Below are positions 1-5,693 of a stretch of DNA of 7,108 bases, piece by piece. Source of the stretch: an uncultured Mollicutes bacterium (lineage in GTDB: Bacteria; Bacillota_I; Bacilli_A; Acholeplasmatales; Anaeroplasmataceae); NCBI GenBank assembly GCA_900547045.1, contig URFB01000062.1, forward strand, positions 1 to 7,108, written 5' to 3'. The translations under genes were made by a program, and so were the position numbers. Numbering within the stretch: the first letter of the stretch is position 1; each line of letters starts with the position of its first letter. The notes below the pieces were generated by a model. That model ran no database searches, was not told where the DNA came from, and saw nothing but the letters and a program-made list of their open reading frames with translations.

Positions 1-1143
1 GGAAGAATCAATCATCTTATAGATATCGCCACTTTTAAAATCTTTAAATATTTTAAGAAGAAGCTTACCCTCACCAGATTCAATTTCCTGACCTTTTTGG
101 TTATAAAGCGTATCTATTGTAAAATAATAATCAGACTCATTTTCACTTACAATACGAATACGATCCTTTAAATTAAGCTTCTTTTTAATATTTACTAAAG
201 TAAGACCATTTTTATCCTTGCCTAAAATAGAACCAATAAGGTCTCCCTCGTTGCTCTTTTTAGTTATATCTACAATGTTAGCTCTATCCTCACCAAAGAT
301 AAAGCCCTTAGTATAAGCTCTATGGAAGATTGATTCAAGTGAGACAGGCTTGTAGTCCTTATTGTCAATTTTTTTACGATATTCACTTGTAACGATTTTA
401 ACATATTCAGGGTTTTTCATTCTACCCTCAAGCTTAAGGGAGTCAATACCGATGCTTAATAAATCAATAAGATTACTTGATGTATTTAAATCCTTCATTG
501 AAAGATGAAAGCCCTTTTCAGAAAATTTAGCTCCATCCTTATATATTGTATATTCTCTACGGCAGTTTTGGCTACAGCGTCCACGGTTACCACTACGAAG
601 GGTAAGCATAGATGACATAAGACAGCCACCAGAATAGGAAACACATAGGGCTCCATGTGCAAATATTTCAAGAGGCATAGGACTATTTTCTTTAATCCTT
701 TTGATTTCCTCATAGGTATTTTCTCTAGCTAGAACTACGCGCTTAGCTCCAAGATTTTCAAAGAATCTTACATCCTCAAGGCATTTTACGCCACATTGCG
801 TTGAAATGTGAGCCTCCATTCCAGGTAGGTAATTAATTACATAGCAAATCATCGCAAAGTCAGCTAAAATTAGGCCATCAACTCCTAGTTCATAAAGCTT
901 ATTAACATATTCGATACAAGCATTAAGCTCACTATCCTTAATAATTGTATTAACTGTAATATATATTTTTTTATTTAGGCTGTGAGCAAGGATTAAAAGC
1001 TCCTTAAGCTCATCGAGTGTTAAATTTTTAGCATAGGCACGAGCACCAAAGGCCTCAGATGCACAGTAAATTGCATCTGCTCCATTATAAAGAGCTGTTT
1101 TAGCACAAATAAAATCTCCAGCAGGAGCTAAAAGTTCTGTCAT
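1..1143 (-). CDS. U32 family peptidase-like protein (TrhP/RlhA-type RNA hydroxylation factor), C-terminus cut by window edge
   Basis: The minus-strand frame is open from an ATG at 1143-1141 to the left edge, giving 381 residues with no stop, so the C-terminus is missing. The protein begins MTELLAPAGD, the usual start of the family. Residues 159-178 fit the U32 signature (E-x-F-x2-G-[SA]-x-C-x4-G-x-C-x-x-S). Four cysteines, C167, C174, C190 and C194, match the cysteine set proposed to hold an Fe-S cluster. The SLKLEGRMK block (235-243) is also typical. Known family members are E. coli TrhP (tRNA U34 hydroxylation), RlhA (23S rRNA C2501 hydroxylation) and B. subtilis YrrN/YrrO; despite the family name, most are now linked to RNA hydroxylation rather than proteolysis. 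An SD-like AAGGTGA lies at 1156-1150 on the minus strand, 6 nt before the ATG. The gene is divergent from rimP. Family membership is certain; the exact RNA target cannot be assigned. Confidence 0.93.
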   Translation of the reverse strand, partial: MTELLAPAGDFICAKTALYNGADAIYCASEAFGARAYAKNLTLDELKELLILAHSLNKKIYITVNTIIKDSELNACIEYVNKLYELGVDGLILADFAMICYVINYLPGMEAHISTQCGVKCLEDVRFFENLGAKRVVLARENTYEEIKRIKENSPMPLEIFAHGALCVSYSGGCLMSSMLTLRSGNRGRCSQNCRREYTIYKDGAKFSEKGFHLSMKDLNTSSNLIDLLSIGIDSLKLEGRMKNPEYVKIVTSEYRKKIDNKDYKPVSLESIFHRAYTKGFIFGEDRANIVDITKKSNEGDLIGSILGKDKNGLTLVNIKKKLNLKDRIRIVSENESDYYFTIDTLYNQKGQEIESGEGKLLLKIFKDFKSGDIYKMIDSS

Positions 1144-1160
1144 ATTTTATCACCTTATGT

Positions 1161-1190
1161 ATTTTAGCATAATTAATACTGGTAAGCCAA
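1161..1190 (-). promoter_or_regulatory. Probable promoter of the U32 gene (extended -10)
   Basis: On the minus strand there is TTGGCT (1190-1185), an 18-bp spacer, then TGC followed by TAAAAT (1166-1161), an extended -10. Transcription would begin about 7 nt further on, at or just before the AAGGTGA ribosome binding site, so the leader would be only about 15 nt. The -35 match is moderate and the short leader is unusual, hence the middling confidence. Confidence 0.5.
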
Positions 1191-1210
1191 TTATTTTTCA
1201 TAAATAATTG
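1188..1210. repeat. Perfect 9-bp inverted repeat between divergent promoters (possible operator)
   Basis: CAATTATTT (1188-1196) and AAATAATTG (1202-1210) are exact reverse complements separated by 5 nt. The dyad overlaps the proposed -35 of the U32 promoter and lies about 30 bp upstream of the rimP -35. No T-tract follows on either strand, so it does not look like a terminator. An operator role is inference; AT-rich DNA produces some dyads by chance. Confidence 0.35.
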
Positions 1211-1241
1211 ACAAAAATTAAGTAAAAAAAGCGATTAACCC

Positions 1242-1269
1242 TTGTAATTTATTAAAAGTATGCTATACT
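1242..1269 (+). promoter_or_regulatory. Promoter of the rimP-nusA-infB operon (extended -10)
   Basis: TTGTAA (1242-1247) is followed by a 16-bp spacer and TATACT (1264-1269), a five-of-six match to TATAAT, with the extended-10 TG at 1261-1262. Transcription should start near 1276, giving a leader of about 64 nt before rimP that contains the hairpin at 1289-1317. This is the best promoter-like sequence in the window. Confidence 0.75.
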
Positions 1270-1288
1270 ATAAATAGACATAAGGTAA

Positions 1289-1318
1289 GGAAAGTGAGAT
1301 TGTTTTTCTCACTTTTTT
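1289..1318 (+). terminator. Terminator-like hairpin in the rimP-nusA leader (candidate attenuator)
   Basis: AAAGTGAGA (1291-1299) pairs perfectly with TCTCACTTT (1307-1315) around a 7-nt loop. Two G-U pairs can extend the stem at its base (1289-1290 with 1316-1317). Six T residues (1313-1318) form the 3' arm and tail. It lies after the promoter and 21 nt before the rimP start, so it is inside the operon's own leader rather than at a gene end. In B. subtilis, NusA is known to repress its own operon through NusA-dependent termination in the leader, and this hairpin is well placed for the same role. The stem is A/T-rich with a T-tract shared by the 3' arm, the weak design that tends to need NusA. 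The structure is seen; the regulation is inferred. Confidence 0.65.
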
Positions 1319-1339
1319 AAATGTAAAAGGAGGGAAACT

Positions 1340-1792
1340 ATGTTAGATGTTAAAAGTATCGAGGAATTAGTTAAGCCTATATGCGAGCAAAAGGGCCTAT
1401 TGCTTTATGAGGTATTATGGGTAAAGGAATATGGATTTCAGGTATTAAGAGTATCAATTGACAAGCCTGAGGGTGGTATTGATTCTGATACCCTAGGTGT
1501 AGTTAATGAATTATTATCTGAAAAGCTTGATGCATATGATGACGATATGCCTGAGTATATGCTTGAGGTTTGCTCTCCTGGTGCAGAAAGAACCCTTAGA
1601 AACAAGGATGAAATTTTAGCAGCCGTTGGACAGTATGTAAATGTTAAAACCCCAGATAGTACATATGAAGGAACATTATTGTCATATGAAGGTGACACTA
1701 TTGTTGTTGAGATTAATATCAAAGGAAGAATGAAGAAGGTTTCAATTAATGAGGCCGATATCAAAAAGATTAGACTTGCCGTTAAGATATAG
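1340..1792 (+). CDS. rimP: Ribosome maturation factor RimP
   Basis: RimP binds the free 30S subunit and is needed for its late maturation in the cytoplasm. The 150-residue product has the usual family length. The N-terminal alpha/beta domain (about 1-78) ends in the family signature LEVCSPGAERTLRN (residues 75-88), and the C-terminal SH3-like barrel spans about 90-150 (VNVKTPDSTYEGTLLSYEGD and following). The ATG at 1340 follows a near-perfect SD, AGGAGG (1328-1333), with a 6-nt spacer. It is the first gene of the operon. Its stop codon (1790-1792) overlaps the SD of nusA (1791-1796), so the two are probably translationally linked. The classical name in Bacillus is ylxS. Identity is secure from the signature plus the nusA neighbour. 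Confidence 0.96.
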   Translation: MLDVKSIEELVKPICEQKGLLLYEVLWVKEYGFQVLRVSIDKPEGGIDSDTLGVVNELLSEKLDAYDDDMPEYMLEVCSPGAERTLRNKDEILAAVGQYVNVKTPDSTYEGTLLSYEGDTIVVEINIKGRMKKVSINEADIKKIRLAVKI

Positions 1793-1806
1793 GAGGATTT
1801 TTTAAA

Positions 1807-2892
1807 ATGGTTAGTAAGGATTTATTTAATTTATTAGAAGGCTATGCAGCTGAATGCGGTATTACCTATGATGAAATCATTGAGGTATTAAAGAAGAGCT
1901 TAGCTGCATCTGCTAAAAAGGTTGAACCAAATGCTACAATCGTAGTAAAGGTTAACCCTGAAAAGCATGAGGTTGTTATTACAGCTCAAAGATTAGTTGT
2001 AGCAGAATTATCTGCTGAGCCATCTGAGGATCCTAATGCAATTTCTGAAATTACATTAGAGGAGGCTAAGAAGATTAAGCCTAATTGTCATGTTGGTGAT
2101 ATTATTTCTAAGAATATTTCAACAAAGGATGACTTTGGTCGTCAGGCTGCTAGAAGTGCAAAGTCAACATTTGCATCTAACATTAAGGCTTTACTTCGTG
2201 ATAAGGCATTCCAATATTTCAAGAGTCAAGAAAACGAAATGATTTCTGCCATAGTTGTTAAGGTTGATGACAATTATGCTTATTTAAATATTGGTCAAGG
2301 AACAACTGCAGTTTTACCAAAGGCTGAATGGCTTCCAAATGATGATTTCCATGCTGGAGATAAGATTTCTGTTTATATTAAGAAGGTTGAACAAACAACT
2401 AAGGATCCAAAGGTTAAGCTTTCTCGTCTTGACCGTAACCTTATTACGCGTTTACTTGAAACATACATTCCTGAAATTAAGGAAGGTATTATTGAGATTA
2501 AGGGTATTGCTCGTGACGCTGGTGATCGTTCTAAGATTGCAATTTACTCAACTGACCCTCGTGTTGATGCACTTGGTTCATGCGTTGGTGAAAACGGTGC
2601 TCGTATTAAAGAGGTTGTTCAAGCTCTTAATGGTGAAAAGATTGACCTTTACAAGTGGAGTGATGATCCTGAGGAGTTAATTAGAAATTCTCTTCAACCA
2701 GCAAAGGTTACCTTAGTATTAAATATTGATCCTAAGGAGAAAACATCTCTTGCAATTGTTCCAGATGATCAATTAAGCCTTGCAATTGGTAAGGCTGGAC
2801 AAAATGTTCGCTTAGCAGTTCAATCTTGTGGATGGAAGATTGATATTAAATCAGCTTCAGAAGCAAGAAGCGAAGGATTACTTGAAATTTAA
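1807..2892 (+). CDS. nusA: Transcription termination/antitermination factor NusA
   Basis: NusA binds RNA polymerase at the RNA exit channel and modulates pausing, intrinsic termination and rRNA antitermination. The 361-residue product shows the polymerase-binding N-terminal domain (about 1-130, with DDFGRQAARSAKS at 108-120), an S1 domain (about 143-205), KH1 (about 228-290, GxxG loop GENG at 261-264) and KH2 (about 300-350, GKAG at 328-331 within LAIGKAGQNVRLA). It stops after KH2, lacking the two acidic repeats of the 495-residue E. coli protein, as is normal for Bacillota. The ATG at 1807 is preceded by AGGAGG at 1791-1796. Lys codons are strongly biased (by hand count about 32 AAG to 4 AAA), consistent with high expression. 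It is likely autoregulated through the leader hairpin upstream of rimP. Confidence 0.98.
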   Translation: MVSKDLFNLLEGYAAECGITYDEIIEVLKKSLAASAKKVEPNATIVVKVNPEKHEVVITAQRLVVAELSAEPSEDPNAISEITLEEAKKIKPNCHVGDIISKNISTKDDFGRQAARSAKSTFASNIKALLRDKAFQYFKSQENEMISAIVVKVDDNYAYLNIGQGTTAVLPKAEWLPNDDFHAGDKISVYIKKVEQTTKDPKVKLSRLDRNLITRLLETYIPEIKEGIIEIKGIARDAGDRSKIAIYSTDPRVDALGSCVGENGARIKEVVQALNGEKIDLYKWSDDPEELIRNSLQPAKVTLVLNIDPKEKTSLAIVPDDQLSLAIGKAGQNVRLAVQSCGWKIDIKSASEARSEGLLEI

Positions 2893-2903
2893 TTGAGGTT
2901 TAT

Positions 2904-3167
2904 ATGAAGGAAAGAAAGCTTGTATTACGTACCTGCTGTCAAACAAGAGAGGTTTTAGAAAAGAAGGATTTAATCCGTATTGTTAGAACCCCTGAGGGCA
3001 ATGTTATTATTGACCCTGTTGGAAAGGCAAATGGACGTGGCGCATATCTTAAAAAGGATTTAGCGGTAATTGAAGCCGCTCGTAAATCACATACGCTTGA
3101 TAAAAAGCTAGAGGTAAGTGTTCCAGATGAAATTTATGATAAGCTTAAAGAGGTAATAAATGGATAG
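2904..3167 (+). CDS. ylxR: YlxR family protein (DUF448), RNase P modulator RnpM
   Basis: This small basic protein has 87 residues, close to the family norm. The family pattern is visible: LRTCCQTRE (8-16), the KKDLIRIVR stretch (20-28), then the hallmark GRGAYL (44-49) preceded by DPVGKAN. In B. subtilis YlxR, renamed RnpM, was reported to bind the RNA subunit of RNase P and modulate tRNA processing. Where many homologues carry a second cysteine (C-x-x-C), this one has C-C-Q-T; a Thr here is, from memory, also common in Bacillota. The ATG at 2904 follows GAGG (2895-2898) with 5 nt spacing, 11 nt after nusA. Its last 8 nt overlap ylxQ. The family call is firm; transfer of the RNase P role to this organism is inferred. 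Confidence 0.93.
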   Translation: MKERKLVLRTCCQTREVLEKKDLIRIVRTPEGNVIIDPVGKANGRGAYLKKDLAVIEAARKSHTLDKKLEVSVPDEIYDKLKEVING

Positions 3168-3447
3168 AGTTTTATCTAATTTAGGCCTTGCAAAAAGATC
3201 AGGTAAAATAATTTCTGGAACCGAAATGGTCATAGAAGGCTTGAGAAATAATACAATACATCTTGTGTTCTTAGCTTCTGATACAGAAAAGAATACAACT
3301 AAAAAAATAACAGATAAAACCACATTTTATGAGGTTTCACTGAATAAAAACTATACATCAAATGACCTAAGCCAAGCAATTGGTGGAAAGAATGTACATG
3401 TTATAGGAATTATGGATCGAGGCTTTGCAAAATTATTAAAGGAATAA
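3160..3447 (+). CDS. ylxQ: YlxQ, L7Ae/L30e-family K-turn RNA-binding protein
   Basis: The 95-residue product is a ribosomal L7Ae/L30e/Gadd45-type single domain. Seen are LGLAKRSGKIISG (8-20), the middle VFLASDTEKNTTKK (36-49) and a hydrophobic VHVIGIMDRGFAKLL near the C-terminus, all matching the YlxQ branch. B. subtilis YlxQ and its relative YbxF bind kink-turn RNA in vitro; the physiological target is unresolved. The ATG overlaps the end of ylxR by 8 nt and is preceded by AGAGG inside ylxR (3149-3153), so translation is probably coupled. Its codon usage differs from the rest of the operon: Lys is about 7 AAA to 3 AAG and five of eight Ile codons are ATA, against near absence of ATA in nusA. 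That may reflect low expression or a different history. Confidence 0.93.
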   Translation: MDRVLSNLGLAKRSGKIISGTEMVIEGLRNNTIHLVFLASDTEKNTTKKITDKTTFYEVSLNKNYTSNDLSQAIGGKNVHVIGIMDRGFAKLLKE

Positions 3448-3459
3448 GGTGATATTTTG
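3446..3459 (+). promoter_or_regulatory. Ribosome binding site and TTG start codon of infB
   Basis: AAGGTGA (3446-3452) overlaps the ylxQ stop codon (3445-3447) and lies 4 nt before TTG (3457-3459). The next residues, AKKSKK, are a typical basic IF2 N-terminus. The first in-frame ATG is residue 34, already at the start of the conserved IF2_N domain, so the TTG is the supported start. Confidence 0.8.
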
Positions 3460-5271
3460 GCAAAGAAGTCAAAGAAGACAGAACAAAGAATTTCAAACAT
3501 TCCCCAAAAGGATAAGAATGTTTCTAAGGATGGAGTTCTAGTTTATAAAGAAGGTATGACTGTAGCTGATATGGCTGCAGGTATGGGCAAAACAATTGCT
3601 CAGGTTGTTATGAAGCTTATGCAGCTTGGAATAATGGCCAATCAAAATCAATCAGTTGATCGTGAAACAGTTGAGCTAGTAGCCTTAGATTTTGGCTATG
3701 AGCTTAAGGATGAGGTTGTAACAGATGCAACTAGATTTGATGAATTTACAATTGAGGATAACGCTGATGCTTTAATGAAGCGTCCTCCAGTTGTTACTAT
3801 CATGGGGCACGTTGACCATGGTAAAACAACACTTCTAGACTATATTAGAAATAGTCGTGTCGCTGCTGGTGAGGCCGGTGGAATTACGCAACACATTGGT
3901 GCTTATCAGGTTGAAAGAAAGGGCGAAAAGATTACATTTATTGATACTCCAGGACATGCCGCATTTACAGAAATGCGTGCTCGTGGTGCTCAGGTAACTG
4001 ATATTGTTGTCCTTGTTGTAGCTGCCGATGATGGTGTAATGCCTCAAACAGAGGAGGCTATTTCCCACGCTAAGGCTGCAAAGTGCCCAATTATTGTTGC
4101 TGTAAATAAGTGTGATAAGCCAAGTGCTAATCCTGACCGTGTTATGGAGGAATTAACTCATTATGATATTATTCCTGAGGCATGGGGTGGAAGCACACCT
4201 TTCGTACAAATTTCCGCTTTAAAGGGTATTGGTGTTGATGAATTACTTGATGTTATTCAATTAACTGCGGAAATGATGGATTTAAAGGCTAACCCTTCTC
4301 GTCTTGCAACTGGTTCAGTAATTGAGGCTGAGCTCGATAAGGGTCGTGGTCCAGTAGCTACATTCCTAGTTCAAAATGGATCCCTTCGTGTTGGCGATTA
4401 CATAGTATGTGGCGATACATATGGACGTATTCGTACAATGGAGGATGACCGTCATATTAAGTATGAGGAGTCTCTTCCTTCAATGGCTGTTGTTGTAACT
4501 GGTCTTGATGATGTACCTTTTGCTGGTGATAAGTTTATGGCTTTATCATCTGAAAAGGAGGCTCGTGAGATTTCTGAGCAACGTGCTAGCCGTACAAAGG
4601 ATAAGCTTAATGCTGCATCTAAGAAGACTCTTGAGGAGCTATTCCGTTCTAAGGATGAGTCTAAGGAGCTTAATTTAATTGTTAAGGCTGACCTTCAGGG
4701 TAGTGCTGAGGCCTTAAAGCAAAGCCTTGAAAAGATTAAGGTTGATGACTTTACTGTTAATGTAATTCGTTGCTCTGTAGGTGCAATTACGGATACTGAT
4801 ATTATTCTTGCATCTGCATCTAACGCCATTGTTTTAGGATTTAATGTTCGCCCTACTGCGGCTGTAAGACAAACAGCAGCTGAAAAGGGTGTAGAAATCA
4901 GATTATATTCAATCATTTACAAGCTTCTTGAGGATATCGAGGCTGCCTTAAAGGGTATGCTTGAGCCTGAATATGAAGAGGTTGTAATTGGTCAAGCTGA
5001 GGTTAGAAATACCTTTAAGATTTCTAAGGTTGGTACTGTAGCAGGCTGCTATGTTACTGATGGTGTTATCCAATCAAATTCTTTAGTTAGAATTATTCGT
5101 GATGGTATCGTAGTATATGAAGGCAAGATGGCATCATTAAAACGCTTCAAGGATGATGCTAAGGAAGTTAAGTATGGATATGAATGTGGTATTACAATTG
5201 AAAACTTCAATGATATTAAAGAAGGAGATATTATTGAGGCTTCAGTAATGAAGGAAATCGAGCGTAAGTAA
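3457..5271 (+). CDS. infB: Translation initiation factor IF-2
   Basis: IF2 is the GTPase that brings fMet-tRNA to the 30S initiation complex and promotes 50S joining. The 604-residue product has a short basic leader (1-27), an IF2_N helical domain (about 33-83), and a G domain with all motifs: G1 GHVDHGKT (117-124), G2 GGIT (141-144), G3 DTPGH (163-167), G4 NKCD (217-220) and G5 SALKG (253-257). Domain II barrel (about 280-365), domain III (about 400-500, LIVKADLQGSAEAL) and the fMet-tRNA-binding domain IV (about 505-604, ending YECGITIENFNDIKEGD) follow. The long variable N-terminal extension of E. coli or Bacillus IF2 is almost absent, giving a Mollicutes-like size. Translation starts at a TTG. 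The stop overlaps the rbfA ATG by one base. It is complete with no missing catalytic residue. Confidence 0.98.
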   Translation: MAKKSKKTEQRISNIPQKDKNVSKDGVLVYKEGMTVADMAAGMGKTIAQVVMKLMQLGIMANQNQSVDRETVELVALDFGYELKDEVVTDATRFDEFTIEDNADALMKRPPVVTIMGHVDHGKTTLLDYIRNSRVAAGEAGGITQHIGAYQVERKGEKITFIDTPGHAAFTEMRARGAQVTDIVVLVVAADDGVMPQTEEAISHAKAAKCPIIVAVNKCDKPSANPDRVMEELTHYDIIPEAWGGSTPFVQISALKGIGVDELLDVIQLTAEMMDLKANPSRLATGSVIEAELDKGRGPVATFLVQNGSLRVGDYIVCGDTYGRIRTMEDDRHIKYEESLPSMAVVVTGLDDVPFAGDKFMALSSEKEAREISEQRASRTKDKLNAASKKTLEELFRSKDESKELNLIVKADLQGSAEALKQSLEKIKVDDFTVNVIRCSVGAITDTDIILASASNAIVLGFNVRPTAAVRQTAAEKGVEIRLYSIIYKLLEDIEAALKGMLEPEYEEVVIGQAEVRNTFKISKVGTVAGCYVTDGVIQSNSLVRIIRDGIVVYEGKMASLKRFKDDAKEVKYGYECGITIENFNDIKEGDIIEASVMKEIERK

Positions 5272-5630
5272 TGAGCCTATTAATTAAAAGACTTGAGTCT
5301 AATGCCCTTAGAGAGCTTTCTATCCTTCTTACTCGTGAATCACGTAATCAATATTTAAAGGAAGCTACAATTACTGAGGTAAGAATTACAAATGATTTAT
5401 CATACATGACGATTTTTTATACCTCATATGTATCTAAGGATAAGGGAGCAGTTAAAGATGCTCTTGAAGAATCAAAAAGCTATTTACGCCATGAGCTTGC
5501 TAAAAAGCTAAATGCAAGAAAAATGCCTGAATTAATTTTTAAGTATGATGAGGCTCTAGAATATGGTAACCATATGAATGAGGTTATTTCATCTCTTAAT
5601 ATTAATCATGATGATGAAGAAAATAAATAA
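5271..5630 (+). CDS. rbfA: Ribosome-binding factor A (30S maturation)
   Basis: RbfA is a small type-II KH-fold protein that binds the 30S subunit near the 5' helix of 16S rRNA and assists late maturation and cold adaptation. The product has 119 residues, the usual length. The conserved core is visible: ITEVRITNDLSYMTIFYT (about 34-51), an amphipathic helix (about 60-80), then RKMPELIFKYDEALEYG (83-99), the family hallmark. The C-terminus is acidic (HDDEEN). The ATG shares its first A with the infB TAA stop (TAATG), and no strong SD precedes it, pointing to translational coupling or reinitiation after infB. In Bacillus ylxP sits between infB and rbfA, and truB plus ribF follow; here ylxP is absent and neither truB nor ribF appears. 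Confidence 0.96.
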   Translation: MSLLIKRLESNALRELSILLTRESRNQYLKEATITEVRITNDLSYMTIFYTSYVSKDKGAVKDALEESKSYLRHELAKKLNARKMPELIFKYDEALEYGNHMNEVISSLNINHDDEENK

Positions 5631-5635
5631 GGATT

Positions 5636-5672
5636 TAAAGAGATTTCAATATGGAATCTCTTTACCTTGTTT
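5636..5672 (+). terminator. Hairpin after rbfA, probable operon terminator or internal attenuator
   Basis: A 12-bp stem (5636-5647 with 5653-5664, one G-T wobble) closes a 5-nt loop, starting 5 nt after the rbfA stop. The tail is CCTTGTTTTA, U-rich but interrupted, so termination may be partial and tcdA may receive read-through. The stem is seen directly; efficiency is inferred. Confidence 0.55.
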
Positions 5673-5693
5673 TATAGAAATGAGTGGTAAAAT
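5667..5693 (+). promoter_or_regulatory. Possible extended -10 promoter abutting the tcdA start
   Basis: TGG followed by TAAAAT (5685-5693) forms an extended -10 directly against the tcdA ATG at 5694; a poor -35 (TTGTTT, 5667-5672) lies 15 bp upstream. A start site about 7 nt downstream would fall inside the gene, losing the conserved MLNQFSR start, so either the resemblance is accidental or it is not the tcdA promoter. The same bases include the only SD-like stretch, GAGTGGT (5682-5688), which is weak. Confidence 0.25.

Noticed and set aside
495..713. Open 72-codon minus-strand frame within the U32 gene, with a hydrophobic stretch resembling a membrane segment
   Set aside because: It is the wrong frame of the U32 coding strand, whose conserved residues (four-Cys motif region) are encoded over the same bases; no independent start signal.
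1208..1236. Consensus TTGACA at 1208-1213 as the -35 of a second plus-strand promoter
   Set aside because: At the proper distance the sequence is GCGATT, which is not a usable -10. The promoter at 1242-1269 is far better.
1321..1326. Start-stop ATGTAA immediately before the rimP SD
   Set aside because: It has no SD of its own and lies directly against the T-tract; most likely chance in AT-rich DNA.
1438..1764. Open 108-codon antisense frame within rimP
   Set aside because: It is antisense to a conserved gene, has no SD or promoter and no recognisable motif; it reflects the codon bias of rimP.
2291..2680. Open 129-codon frame inside nusA on the same strand
   Set aside because: It lies entirely within intact nusA, has a low-complexity Leu/Val/Arg-rich translation with no family resemblance, and no SD. 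It is an alternate-frame shadow of a GAT/AAG/GTT-rich gene.
3108..3323. Open 71-codon antisense frame across the ylxR/ylxQ junction
   Set aside because: It is opposite to two conserved overlapping genes and lacks an SD or any recognisable motif. The antisense frames at 3835-4068 and 4695-4916 within infB were rejected for the same reason.
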